A stretch of DNA of 64,000 nucleotides from Cuneatibacter caecimuris (GTDB taxonomy: Bacteria; Bacillota; Clostridia; Lachnospirales; Lachnospiraceae): positions 112,828-176,827 of the forward strand of contig NZ_SGXF01000001.1 in assembly GCF_004216775.1 (NCBI RefSeq), in the 5' to 3' direction. The position numbers were made by a program, and so were the translations under genes. The notes under the pieces are model-generated. The model had not been told where the DNA came from and searched no databases. It worked only from the letters and a program-made list of their open reading frames with translations. This document shows positions 16,974 through 26,217 of this stretch, one piece after another (the first letter of the stretch is position 1; each line of letters starts with the position of its first letter).

Positions 16974-19172
16974 TTATTCCACGCCGCGCTTCCAATGCCC
17001 GCGGGTGAATTCTCCTTCCGGAACCGGCCTGCCTCCGGCCGCAGCCGTCTGCGCCTGCTCCAATATCAATGACGTCTCTTCCCTGCCCTCTGTGGTGAAT
17101 ATCAGACGAAAGCTTTCGCATCCCAGTTTCCCGGCCTCTTCCGCCTGGTCCAGCAGCCATAGCGGCGCTGTATTGTAAATCGTATTATAACAATACCTGC
17201 AATGGCTTTTAACAGGAAAATTCTTTTGCATCCTGTCCTTCAGCCAGAGCGTCCCCTCATGTCCGGCGCACCCTTTTACTGTTTTCTGGATGCAGCCTGC
17301 CGTCACCATCATGGGCAGTCTGCCATACAAGATCATCTCGCTGCCTTTCATGCCCCGCTGCTTCAGTTCTCTGGAAGTCAGCTCTGCAGGAGCCGTATCC
17401 TTCTGATATCCCCACTCCCGGAGCACCTCTCTGGACAGACTGTTCCAGCTGTATATCATGTGGTCCGCCATGAAATCATCCGCAATCCGCAGCCCCCTCA
17501 TCGCTTCCCCGGCCTCCGCGCAGGCGGCCAGAACTCCGTCAAATCCTGCGTTTCTATATTCTTCCCGATATTTTTGAAAATAAGTTTCAGCCTCAGGTCG
17601 GTATATCTGCGGCGTCAGCAGCCAGCAGGACTTGCCTGCGGCATGTACAGCGCCTGCCAGCTCTCCGATACGATCCGGCCCGCAGATCATGGAATCCAGA
17701 TAAATCCTGGAAATCAGCTGGCTTTCCAGCGCAGCAGCCAGCTGTTCTTCTGTCTCAGCGGAAGCTGACCAGGCGAGATCAGGCCGCTCCTGAAACAGCT
17801 CCCATTCTTCTCTCCGCCGGACCTGGACATCCGGCATTCCAGGCAATCCGGACTGTTTTGCCGCCGTATCACCCCTCAGATCTCTTCTGGCTTTTTCTAA
17901 AATAGCTTTTTCCAGCTCTTCAAAAGCAATTCTTCGCAGCTCATTGAGCTTTCCCATGGGCAAAAAGCAGTTTCCCTTCAGACAGACCTCCAGATTCTTC
18001 CAGTAAAAAACCTCATTCCCTGTTTTTTCCAGCTGCCTCCGCACAACTTCCTGGGATAGCGGTTGTTTCTGCGCCGCCTGTACCTCCGCTCCTTCTGAGA
18101 CCCGGGATATTGTGCCGTTTTGTATTTCCAGCCTGGCAGGCTTCCCTGCTTCCAGAACTGCTCTGCCGCACACCGGTTCCCGCAGCGGCCGGTCCAGATA
18201 TTCTTTGCGGAGAGAAGAATAGAGCGCTTCCTGGCTCTCCCGGTTGTCCGGCTCTTCCAGGGATATCATCTCTCTTCCATTATGATGCCTGTAATACCCT
18301 TCAGTATACCCCCGGCGGTGAAACAAACGAAACAGCTCCTGCTGGTCCCTCTCATCCACAAAATATCCTTCCGGACCTTTTTCTTCCAGAAGATCCAGAT
18401 ATTTTCTATAGATCCGCACCACTCCCGCCGTGTATTCCGGCCGTTTCATCCGCCCTTCAATTTTCAGGGAATAAACGCCGGCTTCAGCAATTTCCGGCAG
18501 CAGTTCCAGCGTGTTCAGATCCTTCATGCTGAGCAGATAGGGCTGCTCTCTGCTGCTCCCTTTCGTCTGATAAGGTAACCTGCAGGGCTGGGCGCACCGT
18601 CCCCGGTTTCCGCTCCGGCCTCCCACAAGGCTGCTGAACAGGCACTGTCCAGAATAGCAGTAACACAGCGCGCCGTGCACAAAGCTTTCAATTTCAGCTC
18701 CTGTAGCATCATACAGCCTGCGGATCTCCTGCAAAGACAGTTCTCTGGCTGTTACAATTCTGCTCACTCCCATTTTCATCAGAAGACGGGCTTCCTCCGG
18801 CCCCGTGACGGTCATCTGGGTGCTGGCGTGCAGGTCCAGGCCCGGAAAGGCCTGCGTTATCATCTTCAGCGCTCCCAGATCCTGCACAATCACTGCGTCC
18901 AGCCCGTGAACCGCATAGGGCGTCAGATAAGAAACGAGCTCTTCACACAGCTCTGTTTCTTTCATCAGTGTATTCACTGTCAGATAGATTTTCCTGCCAT
19001 GCAGATGTGCGTAGTCTATGGCGCTCAGAAGCATGTCTTCTTCCGGATTATCCGCGTAAGCCCGGGCCCCGAACCTGCTGCCGCCGATATATACAGCGTC
19101 CGCGCCCGCATTTACCGCCGCCACCAGACTTTCGTAGGAGCCAGCCGGAGCCAGCAATTCCAGTTTTCTCAT
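16974..19172 (-). CDS. U32 family peptidase with C-terminal DUF3656
   Basis: A 732-residue protein. The N-terminal U32 region begins LELLAPAGSYESLVAAVNAGADAVYIGG and contains FVHGALCYCYSGQCLFSS, GNRGRCAQPCRLPY and LLSMKDLNTLELLPEI, the cysteine-bearing signature of U32/RlhA-type proteins. A DUF3656 insert and a second C-terminal domain with CRYCYNTIYN follow. Members include collagenase-like peptidases and the RNA-hydroxylation proteins RlhA/TrhP. The cysteine pattern and Fe-S-like sites fit the RNA-modifying branch, but this is inference. It lies between zapA and the SEDS gene. Confidence 0.9.
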   Translation of the reverse strand: MRKLELLAPAGSYESLVAAVNAGADAVYIGGSRFGARAYADNPEEDMLLSAIDYAHLHGRKIYLTVNTLMKETELCEELVSYLTPYAVHGLDAVIVQDLGALKMITQAFPGLDLHASTQMTVTGPEEARLLMKMGVSRIVTARELSLQEIRRLYDATGAEIESFVHGALCYCYSGQCLFSSLVGGRSGNRGRCAQPCRLPYQTKGSSREQPYLLSMKDLNTLELLPEIAEAGVYSLKIEGRMKRPEYTAGVVRIYRKYLDLLEEKGPEGYFVDERDQQELFRLFHRRGYTEGYYRHHNGREMISLEEPDNRESQEALYSSLRKEYLDRPLREPVCGRAVLEAGKPARLEIQNGTISRVSEGAEVQAAQKQPLSQEVVRRQLEKTGNEVFYWKNLEVCLKGNCFLPMGKLNELRRIAFEELEKAILEKARRDLRGDTAAKQSGLPGMPDVQVRRREEWELFQERPDLAWSASAETEEQLAAALESQLISRIYLDSMICGPDRIGELAGAVHAAGKSCWLLTPQIYRPEAETYFQKYREEYRNAGFDGVLAACAEAGEAMRGLRIADDFMADHMIYSWNSLSREVLREWGYQKDTAPAELTSRELKQRGMKGSEMILYGRLPMMVTAGCIQKTVKGCAGHEGTLWLKDRMQKNFPVKSHCRYCYNTIYNTAPLWLLDQAEEAGKLGCESFRLIFTTEGREETSLILEQAQTAAAGGRPVPEGEFTRGHWKRGVE

Positions 19173-19206
19173 ACCTTACCTCACAAAACAGAAGCAGGGG
19201 CTGCGG

Positions 19207-19749
19207 TCAGCGGCCCCCTTCGTTATTTTTTTCTGGTTCTTTTCCATCAGCGGAAGGCATATACTGCTTCTTCTGCATATTATTATTGTACTGCCCTCCC
19301 TGACGCCTGGAATGGTTACGGGACTGTTTCTGCTGCCTGTTTTCTGTCCTGGCTGCTGTTTGCTGTTCCTGCCGGTCCTGCAGATACTCTGTCTGTTCCG
19401 CAGCCACGGCAGAGGATTGCTCCGCCGCTCGCTGGAGCTGTTCCAGCTTCATCTGGGCAGTCACAAGATCGTGCTTGATCTGGTACAGCTCTCTTTCCTG
19501 TTCATTCAGCTTTCTGCTGGCGTCCTCCGCCACCTTTCTGGCTTTAAAGTAATCGTCTGCCAGATTCAGATAGATCTGAATGGTCCGCAGATCTGCAGGA
19601 AGGCGCATAAAACCGTTCTGCTGCTTCAGTTCTCCGATCCTGGCGTTCAGGTAGGAGGCTACCCGCTGCAGGTATCCTTCTTCCTCATAGCCGCCCATCG
19701 TATATATTTTCCCGTCAATCAGAACTTCCGTATAATTCTTCGTCTCCAT
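19207..19749 (-). CDS. zapA: Cell division protein ZapA
   Basis: 180 residues. The N-terminal ZapA globular domain (EVLIDGKIYTMGGYEEEGYLQRVASYLNARI ...IQIYLNLADDYFKA) is followed by a coiled coil and a long Gln/Asn/Arg-rich low-complexity tail. ZapA cross-links FtsZ filaments at the division ring. The tail makes this protein roughly twice the usual length. It heads the run leading to the FtsW/PBP pair and has its own promoter and palindrome. Confidence 0.85.
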   Translation of the reverse strand: METKNYTEVLIDGKIYTMGGYEEEGYLQRVASYLNARIGELKQQNGFMRLPADLRTIQIYLNLADDYFKARKVAEDASRKLNEQERELYQIKHDLVTAQMKLEQLQRAAEQSSAVAAEQTEYLQDRQEQQTAARTENRQQKQSRNHSRRQGGQYNNNMQKKQYMPSADGKEPEKNNEGGR

Positions 19750-19796
19750 ATCCGTTTCTCCCTGCCCCCGCCGGGCATCCTATTTTCCCAAAAGGG

Positions 19797-19821
19797 ATCA
19801 TGTTATCGGAGATAACATGAT
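19797..19821. promoter_or_regulatory. Perfect 11-bp palindrome at the zapA transcription start
   Basis: ATCATGTTATC / GATAACATGAT around a 3-nt centre (GGA). It sits just downstream of the -10 of the zapA promoter and 47 bp before the start codon. It may be an operator; the alternative is a ruvB terminator, but no T run follows on the minus strand beyond a short TTTT. Confidence 0.55.
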
Positions 19822-19824
19822 ATC

Positions 19825-19853
19825 ATTATAAACGAAAGCAGCATAAACCACAA
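19825..19853 (-). promoter_or_regulatory. Promoter of the zapA operon
   Basis: On the minus strand TTGTGG (19848-19853), 17-bp spacer, perfect TATAAT (19825-19830), beginning right after the ruvB stop codon. Confidence 0.6.
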
Positions 19854-19856
19854 GGT

Positions 19857-20858
19857 TTAATTATGAATTTCCAGTCCCAGGTGGTGATAGGCGTTTTCCG
19901 TAGCAATACGGCCCCTGGGCGTACGCTGCAGGAGACCGTTCTGGATCAGGTAGGGTTCATAAACCTCTTCCAGGGTTCCCACATCCTCTCCCAGCGCTGC
20001 GGCCAGGGTTTCCAGGCCTACCGGCCCGCCGGAAAATTTATTAACAATAGTTTCCAGGATCTTCCGGTCCCCGTTGTCCAGGCCCAGGCGGTCGACTTCC
20101 AGAAGATCCAGAGCAAACTCCGCCACGTCTTTTGTAATCACACCCTCATATTTCACCTGAGCAAAATCCCTGACCCGTTTCAGCAGCCGGTTAGCCAGGC
20201 GGGGCGTTCCCCTGGAACGTCTGGCCATTTCCAACGCCCCCTCCGCTTCCAGCTCCACGCCCAGAACTTCCGCGGAGCGCATCAGAATTGTGGTAAGGTC
20301 TTTCGTATTGTAAAATTCCAGATGGTTTACCACGCCAAACCGGTCCCGCAGAGGCGCAGTAAGAAGCCCGGCCCTGGTAGTGGCTCCCACCAAGGTAAAC
20401 TGAGGCAGGTCCAGACGAATGGAACGGGCCGCTGCGCCTTTGCCTATTACAATATCAATGGCAAAATCCTCCATGGCCGGATATAAAACCTCTTCCACCT
20501 GACGGTTTAGGCGGTGGATTTCGTCCACAAATAAAACATCTCCCGACTGCAGGTTATTCAGTATGGCCGCCATTTCTCCCGGCTTTTCAATCGCCGGGCC
20601 GGAGGTGATCTTCAGGTTTGTGCCCATCTCATTGGCGATAATCCCCGCCAGCGTGGTCTTTCCCAGGCCGGGCGGGCCGTACAGAAGCACGTGGTCCAAT
20701 GCTTCCCCTCTGTTTTTCGCTGCTTCAATATAGACCTTCAGGTTGCTTTTCACCTTTTGCTGGCCGATATATTCTGAAAACAGTTTTGGCCGCAGGCCGC
20801 CTTCTATTTTCTGATCCTCTTCCACATATTCTGTGGTAATAATACGTCTGTTTTCCAT
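19857..20858 (-). CDS. ruvB: Holliday junction helicase RuvB
   Basis: 333 residues; the AAA+ motor that drives branch migration of Holliday junctions with RuvA. Walker [10 protein letters not shown], Walker [12 protein letters not shown], sensor [18 protein letters not shown] and the C-terminal winged-helix domain ([16 protein letters not shown]... RTPRGR) are all present. It follows ruvA by 9 bp in one operon. Confidence 0.98.
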   Translation of the reverse strand: MENRRIITTEYVEEDQKIEGGLRPKLFSEYIGQQKVKSNLKVYIEAAKNRGEALDHVLLYGPPGLGKTTLAGIIANEMGTNLKITSGPAIEKPGEMAAILNNLQSGDVLFVDEIHRLNRQVEEVLYPAMEDFAIDIVIGKGAAARSIRLDLPQFTLVGATTRAGLLTAPLRDRFGVVNHLEFYNTKDLTTILMRSAEVLGVELEAEGALEMARRSRGTPRLANRLLKRVRDFAQVKYEGVITKDVAEFALDLLEVDRLGLDNGDRKILETIVNKFSGGPVGLETLAAALGEDVGTLEEVYEPYLIQNGLLQRTPRGRIATENAYHHLGLEIHN

Positions 20859-20867
20859 AACCCGTCC

Positions 20868-21470
20868 TTAAAAGCTCATTTGTTTTAATGCGGCCTTCAG
20901 CAGGCTCTCCACATCCATTTCTGCTCCGCCGTCCACCTGGCGGACAGCCCGCAGCGCTTCTGAATTGGCGTATCCCAGAGCTGTCAGGGCCAGGACCGCT
21001 TCCTGAACTGCATCCGTGGACGCTGCCGCTGCGGTCTGATGGGACAGCTTCTTTTCAAATGCGTCTTCCAGCTTCAGTTTGTCTTTTAACTCGAGAATCA
21101 CTTTCTGGGCTGTTTTATGCCCGATTCCCGGCGCTTTGGATATTGCTTTCGCATCGTCTGAGAGCACTGCGAAACGCAGGTCGTCCGGCGTCATCACTGA
21201 CAGCACGCCCAGCGCTCCTTTTGGGCCGATCCCGCTGACGCTGATCAGCATTTTGAATATTTCCAGGTCATCTCTGGTATAGAAGCCGAACAGTGATACA
21301 CCGTCTTCTTTTACCTGCAGGTATGTATACAGCTTGATTTTGCTTCCTATGGGCGGCAGCGACTGAAACAGCGCTCCAGGCACATAAATCTGCCAGCCGG
21401 TCCCCTGATTCTCTATCAGAACGGAGTCTTGCAGGACTTCCGTCAGTTCTCCTTTGATATATCCGATCAT
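20868..21470 (-). CDS. ruvA: Holliday junction protein RuvA
   Basis: 200 residues; the junction-binding partner of RuvB. It starts MIGYIKGELTEV (21470), the canonical RuvA N-terminus, with AAAGGAAA before it; an in-frame extension to 21500 is not needed. The OB-fold domain comes first, then two helix-hairpin-helix motifs (ISGIGPKGALGVLS, APGIGHKTAQKVILELK), and a C-terminal UBA-like RuvB-binding domain (EAVLALTALGYANSEALRAV). Confidence 0.97.
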   Translation of the reverse strand: MIGYIKGELTEVLQDSVLIENQGTGWQIYVPGALFQSLPPIGSKIKLYTYLQVKEDGVSLFGFYTRDDLEIFKMLISVSGIGPKGALGVLSVMTPDDLRFAVLSDDAKAISKAPGIGHKTAQKVILELKDKLKLEDAFEKKLSHQTAAAASTDAVQEAVLALTALGYANSEALRAVRQVDGGAEMDVESLLKAALKQMSF

Positions 21471-21552
21471 TGTTTTTCCTTTTTGTTTGTGCGGGTTCAA
21501 CGTGAATTTCAGGCGTTACGTTTTTGCACTGCTCATTGTTTTCGTGAACATT

Positions 21553-21915
21553 ATATCATATCTGCTTCGCTGATATGGTGCACTTCGTGCTGGTATGCGC
21601 ACTTCGCTGGCGCTCCGGCGCGTATAATGTCTGACGACATTATACCATATCTGCTTCGCTGATATGGCGCACTTTGTGCTGGTATGCGCATTTCGCTGGC
21701 GCTCCGGCGCGTATAATGTCTGACGACATTATACCATATCCGCTTCGCTGATATGGTGCACTTCGTGCTGGTATGCGCACTTCGCTGGCGCTCCGGCGCG
21801 TATAATGTCTGACGACATTATACCATATCTGCTTCGCTGATATGGCGCACTTTGTGCTGGTATGCGCATTTCGCTGGCGCTCCGGCGCGTATAATGTCTG
21901 ACGACATTATACCAT
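21553..21915. repeat. Four tandem copies of an 89-bp palindromic repeat
   Basis: The marker TCTGCTTCGC (or TCCGCTTCGC) recurs at 21561, 21650, 21739 and 21828, an exact 89-bp period, and a partial unit ends near 21915. Each unit contains a perfect hairpin TATAATGTC-TGAC-GACATTATA and further GCGC-rich inverted arms. Copies differ at only a few bases, and alternate units are more alike. The array fills the gap between ruvA and the M20 gene (21471-21952), which holds no credible gene. Confidence 0.92.
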
Positions 21916-21952
21916 ACACCCCAGATTTTGGCAAGGTAATCGTATGCTTGTT

Positions 21953-23131
21953 CTATTCCGGGCATTTCAGGGTGTTCAGAGCGCAGGCTGCCAGGAATGC
22001 GGCTCCCGGCGCCAGAACGGCTTCGTCCAGGTCGAACGCTTCGTGATGGAGGGAGTTTGTGGTGTCCGGTTTCGCGGGATTTCCGGAACCCAGGTAGGCA
22101 TATGCACCGGGTAGCCTGAACAAGTATTCCGCAAAATTATCTCCCCCCAGGGACAGCGGCCGGTCCGCAATCACGTTCTTTTCTCCAAAGATTTGATTTG
22201 CTGCTGTTCGGGCTTCTTCACAGGCTTTGGCATGGCAGATCAGAGGGGGGGCAATTTCTGTCCAGGTTACTTCCGCCCTTCCTCCATAAAGCTCTGCAGT
22301 CCGCTTAATCGTTTCATCTGTCATTTTCTTCACGCTTCTGCGGCTTTCCTGGGATATGGTGCGGACAGTCCCTTCCAGCCGCGCTCCTGAAGCTACTGCA
22401 TTATATGTGCTGCCTGCCGTCATTTTTCCCACTCCGATGATAACCGGATCCGTTGGGGATGTACGCCTTGTCACGATCCCCTGCAGAGCCACCACAGCCT
22501 GGCAAGCCATATAAAGGGCGTCAGCCCCCATTTGCGGGACTGATACATGAGCAGCTTTTCCTGTGATATCCGCGCAGAACTGATCTACTGCAGCATTATT
22601 CAGCCCTTCCTTAATCCCAATGGTTCCCGCCCGCAGCTCCGGGGCCATATGGAGTCCGAATATCCTTTTTGTCCCGTCCAGCACACCGGAGCGCAGAAAA
22701 TCCTCTGCTCCCAGACCCGTTTCTTCTCCTGGCTGGAACAGCAGCAGAACCTGGCCGCCGAACTCTCTGCGGTTCTCCTGAAGCACCTTTGCCGCTCCCA
22801 GCAGGCAGGCGGTATGCCCGTCATGGCCGCAGGCGTGCATGACTCCCGGATTATTCGAACCATAGGCGCGGCCCTCTTTTTCCTCCACCGGCAGAGCGTC
22901 CGTGTCCGCCCGCAGCGCAACTTTTCTTTCTCCTTTTCCTTCTCCGCAGATCACTCCTAAAACGCCTGTTTCTCCTATCCTGCAGGACTCAATTCCCAGC
23001 CGTTCCAGTTCCGCCTTAATTTTTCCGGCAGTCCTGTACTCCCGGCCGCTCAGTTCCGGGTCCTGATGGAATTCTCTCCTCCACTGAATCAAATACTCCT
23101 GTTCCTGTTTCATACAGCTATAAATATCCAT
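21953..23131 (-). CDS. M20-family amidohydrolase
   Basis: 392 residues. A di-metal hydrolase of the M20D group (hippurate / N-acyl-amino-acid / N-acetyldiaminopimelate deacetylase-like). Visible motifs: RREFHQDPELSGREYRT, ADTDALPVEE, MHACGHDGHTACLLGAA, the catalytic PGEETGLGAE, and GGDNFAEYLF near the end. The precise substrate is not determinable. AGGATGGGCGGAG precedes the ATG. It diverges from the sodium symporter gene, and the 89-bp array lies downstream. Confidence 0.9.
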   Translation of the reverse strand: MDIYSCMKQEQEYLIQWRREFHQDPELSGREYRTAGKIKAELERLGIESCRIGETGVLGVICGEGKGERKVALRADTDALPVEEKEGRAYGSNNPGVMHACGHDGHTACLLGAAKVLQENRREFGGQVLLLFQPGEETGLGAEDFLRSGVLDGTKRIFGLHMAPELRAGTIGIKEGLNNAAVDQFCADITGKAAHVSVPQMGADALYMACQAVVALQGIVTRRTSPTDPVIIGVGKMTAGSTYNAVASGARLEGTVRTISQESRRSVKKMTDETIKRTAELYGGRAEVTWTEIAPPLICHAKACEEARTAANQIFGEKNVIADRPLSLGGDNFAEYLFRLPGAYAYLGSGNPAKPDTTNSLHHEAFDLDEAVLAPGAAFLAACALNTLKCPE

Positions 23132-23200
23132 GCTCCGCCCATCCTTCTGCTGATTTTGTCACATCGTACCACTTTTTTTCCGATCGGTCAATAAATATGA

Positions 23201-23229
23201 TTGACAAATCCCTTGGAATCAGGTACATT
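23201..23229 (+). promoter_or_regulatory. Promoter of the sodium:solute symporter
   Basis: TTGACA (23201-23206), exactly 17 bp, TACATT (23224-23229). Confidence 0.65.
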
Positions 23230-23240
23230 TACTCTATCAG

Positions 23241-23261
23241 TTAAACGCATTAATGCTTTAA
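23241..23261. promoter_or_regulatory. Palindromic operator candidate before the symporter
   Basis: A 21-bp inverted repeat: TTAAA(C)GCATT / AATGCTTTAA, perfect apart from one inserted C. It begins about 12 bp after the -10 and so overlaps or follows the transcription start, a typical repressor position. GTTAAAC occurs again at about 23264. Confidence 0.45.
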
Positions 23262-23294
23262 TTTGTTAAACTACACCAAGGGGGTACTTTTATC

Positions 23295-24857
23295 ATGTTT
23301 CTGAAACTCTTAATGCTGGTTGTATTTTTTGCAGCTATGACAGGGATCGGCCTGTACTGCCGCAGGCATACCGCAGATGTTTCCGGCTTTGTTCTCGGCG
23401 GCAGGTCCGTGGGGCCCTGGCTGACTGCGTTTGCCTATGGAACATCCTATTTTTCCGCTGTTATTTTTGTGGGTTACGCCGGGCAGTTTGGCTGGAAATT
23501 CGGCGTTGCTTCCACCTGGATCGGCCTGGGCAACGCGCTGATCGGCTCCCTTCTGGCCTGGGTGATTCTGGGACGGCGTACCAGGATCATGACTCAGCAT
23601 CTGGAGAGCGCCACTATGCCGGAGTTCTTTGGCAGCCGTTTCGACAGCAAAGCTCTGAAAATCACGGCTTCTGCCATTGTATTTGTTTTTTTGATCCCCT
23701 ATACTGCCTCTCTGTATAACGGACTTTCCCGCCTGTTTGGGATGGCCTTCCACATTGATTATACTGTCTGCATTCTGGTCATGGCTGTCCTCACTGGAAT
23801 ATACGTGGTTGCAGGGGGATACATGGCCACTGCGATCAATGATTTTATACAGGGAATCATCATGCTCTTTGGCATTGTAATTGTGATTGCGGCTGTCCTG
23901 GGCAGCAACGGCGGATTTATGGAAGCACTGAACCAGCTGGCGCAGGTGGAGGATACAGCGGTTTCCGCCCAGCCGGGAGTGTTTGCCTCCTTCTTCGGTC
24001 CGGACCCCATAGGTCTGCTGGGCGTAGTTCTGCTCACCTCCCTGGGCACCTGGGGCCTCCCTCAGATGGTGCAGAAATTTTATGCGATCAAAAGCGAACG
24101 CTCGATCCATAAAGGCACCGTGATTTCCACAGTATTTGCCCTGATCGTTTCCGGCGGGTGCTATTTTCTGGGCGGCTTCGGCAGGCTTTATGCCGGGCAG
24201 ATCGATATTGGAGCCGAAGGATACGACGCTGTCATTCCGGCCATGCTTTCCGGCCTTCCGGAAATCCTCATCGGCCTGGTGGTCATTCTGGTGCTGTCCG
24301 CCTCCATGTCCACACTTTCTTCTCTGGTTATGGCCTCCAGTTCCACCCTCACTCTGGATTTTCTGAAAGAGACTGTGATGAAAAAGATGGACGAAAAAAA
24401 ACAGATCCTGATGATCCGCCTGCTGATTGTCTGCTTTATCGCAATTTCCGCCGTGCTGGCCATCATTCAATATAAGGCCAATATCACTTTTATCGCCCAG
24501 CTGATGGGAATCTCCTGGGGCGCGCTGGCCGGATCGTTCCTGGCTCCTTTTCTCTACGGCCTGTACTGGAAGCGGATATCCAGAGTTTCTGTCTGGTTCA
24601 GCTTTCTCTACGGTTCGGGGCTGATGATTGCAAACATGCTCTTCAGGAATGCTTTTCCTGCATTTTTGCAGTCCCCCATCAACGCAGGGGCCTTTGCCAT
24701 GCTCACCGGTCTGGTTCTGGTTCCAATCATCAGCCTTTTTACAAAAGCGCCGGACCGGGAAATTGTGGAAAGCGCCTTCTCCTGCTACAATAAGTTGACT
24801 GAGGTCCCTCAGTCCGTAGCTCTGGCAGAGGAACCGGAAAGTCCTGCCAAAAAGTAA
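23295..24857 (+). CDS. Sodium:solute symporter (SSS family)
   Basis: 520 residues with about 13 membrane segments. It resembles PutP/PanF-type Na+ symporters: GFVLGGRSVGPWLTAFAYGTSYFSAVIFVGYAG, YVVAGGYMATAINDFIQGIIM and SASMSTLSSLVMASSS are characteristic. The ribosome site is AAGGGGG with the ATG at 23295. The cytoplasmic C-terminal tail is hydrophilic. The substrate is open; the divergent M20 hydrolase hints at an amino-acid-derived compound, which is only inference. Confidence 0.88.
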   Translation: MFLKLLMLVVFFAAMTGIGLYCRRHTADVSGFVLGGRSVGPWLTAFAYGTSYFSAVIFVGYAGQFGWKFGVASTWIGLGNALIGSLLAWVILGRRTRIMTQHLESATMPEFFGSRFDSKALKITASAIVFVFLIPYTASLYNGLSRLFGMAFHIDYTVCILVMAVLTGIYVVAGGYMATAINDFIQGIIMLFGIVIVIAAVLGSNGGFMEALNQLAQVEDTAVSAQPGVFASFFGPDPIGLLGVVLLTSLGTWGLPQMVQKFYAIKSERSIHKGTVISTVFALIVSGGCYFLGGFGRLYAGQIDIGAEGYDAVIPAMLSGLPEILIGLVVILVLSASMSTLSSLVMASSSTLTLDFLKETVMKKMDEKKQILMIRLLIVCFIAISAVLAIIQYKANITFIAQLMGISWGALAGSFLAPFLYGLYWKRISRVSVWFSFLYGSGLMIANMLFRNAFPAFLQSPINAGAFAMLTGLVLVPIISLFTKAPDREIVESAFSCYNKLTEVPQSVALAEEPESPAKK

Positions 24858-24872
24858 CTTTCACTTACTGTA

Positions 24873-24905
24873 AAGAGGCACAGGAACTAAAATCCTGTGC
24901 CTCTT
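24873..24905. terminator. Bidirectional terminator, symporter / ackA
   Basis: 13-bp perfect stem AAGAGGCACAGGA / TCCTGTGCCTCTT with a 7-nt loop, between the convergent symporter and acetate kinase genes. Confidence 0.85.
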
Positions 24906-24920
24906 AAATATCTTTACAAT

Positions 24921-26111
24921 TTATTTTACCAGCGCAACTGTCTCTCTGGCGATTGCCAGTTCTTCATTGGTGGGAATCAGAATTGCCAGCGCTTTTGAAT
25001 CATCCGTGGAGATAATTCTCTCTACGCCGCGGCAGTTATTCTTTTCATCATCAATCTTAATACCCAGGAAAGCAAGGTGCTCCCCTACCAGCTTGCGGAT
25101 CACGGAATCGTTTTCACCGATGCCGGCCGTAAACACGACAGCGTCCACTCCGCCCATTGCGGCAGCGTATGCGCCCACATATTTCGCTACGCGGTAGGAA
25201 AATACTTCCTGTGTGGTTCTGGCCTGCTCATTTCCTTCATTTGCCGCGTTTTCCAGATCGCGGAAATCGCTGCCGATGCCGGACAGCCCTTCCACGCCGG
25301 ACTTCTTATTCAACACATTCATCACCTCAGACAGGGTCAGATTTTCCTTCTGAGCGATAAATTCAATGATCGCGGGATCAATATCTCCGCTTCTGGTTCC
25401 CATCACAAGGCCTTCCAGAGGAGTCAGGCCCATGGAGGTATCGATGGATTTGCCGTCCTTCACCGCGCATACGGACGCGCCGTTGCCCAGATGGCAGACT
25501 ACAATCCTGGTACCCTCTGCTTTGCCGCCCAGCAGCTCAATGGCTCTCTTGGATACAAAGCTGTGGCTGGTCCCATGGAAACCGTAGCGTCTCACGCCAT
25601 ATTTTGTATAATATTCATAAGGCAGACCGTAGAGATAAGCCTTTTTGGGCATTGTCTGGTGGAAAGCAGTGTCGAATACGCCTACCATAGGCACGCCGGG
25701 CATCAGCTCTTTGCAGGCATTAATGCCGATCAGGTTTGCGGGGTTATGAAGAGGCGCCAGGTCGTTGCATTCCTCAATGGCTTTCAGCACCTCGTCTGTC
25801 AGAAGTGTGGAACAGGCAAATTTTTCTCCCCCATGCACTACGCGGTGCCCCACTGCGCCGATCTCATCCAGGGAAGAAATCACGCCGTTCTCCTTGTCTG
25901 TCAGCTCCTTGAGCACCAGGCTGACAGCTGCTGTATGGGTGGGCATCGCTGCGTCAATTACCACTTTATCCTTGCCTTCCGGCTTATGGGTCAGACGGCC
26001 GTCGATCCCGATACGCTCACACAAACCTTTTGCCAGAACTTCCTCTGTCTCTGAGTCAATCAGCTGATACTTCAAAGAAGAACTACCGCAGTTAATCACT
26101 AAAACTTTCAT
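24921..26111 (-). CDS. ackA: Acetate kinase
   Basis: 396 residues. Interconverts acetyl-phosphate + ADP and acetate + ATP; many acetate kinases also accept propionyl-phosphate, which would let it serve the microcompartment pathway in this window. Motifs: [73 protein letters not shown] site precedes the ATG. No pta gene is adjacent. Confidence 0.98.
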   Translation of the reverse strand: MKVLVINCGSSSLKYQLIDSETEEVLAKGLCERIGIDGRLTHKPEGKDKVVIDAAMPTHTAAVSLVLKELTDKENGVISSLDEIGAVGHRVVHGGEKFACSTLLTDEVLKAIEECNDLAPLHNPANLIGINACKELMPGVPMVGVFDTAFHQTMPKKAYLYGLPYEYYTKYGVRRYGFHGTSHSFVSKRAIELLGGKAEGTRIVVCHLGNGASVCAVKDGKSIDTSMGLTPLEGLVMGTRSGDIDPAIIEFIAQKENLTLSEVMNVLNKKSGVEGLSGIGSDFRDLENAANEGNEQARTTQEVFSYRVAKYVGAYAAAMGGVDAVVFTAGIGENDSVIRKLVGEHLAFLGIKIDDEKNNCRGVERIISTDDSKALAILIPTNEELAIARETVALVK

Positions 26112-26217
26112 TATTATACCTCCTGTGTCTCTCCGGGGGACAAACCCCGCTTTGATTTTATTTTACTCTGATTTCCAATCTCTGTAAAGTCTTTATTTGA
26201 ACATTTTGCACAAAAAC

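Noticed and set aside
21553-21915. CRISPR array
   Set aside because: Units are fully repeated without unique spacers, and no cas genes are near.
21729-21965. 78-codon ORF through the 89-bp repeats
   Set aside because: Translation of palindromic repeats; the period is not a multiple of three, so the frame is accidental.
22244-22250. G7/C7 run in the M20 gene as a phase switch
   Set aside because: Seven bases is short, the frame is intact and the gene is not a surface determinant.
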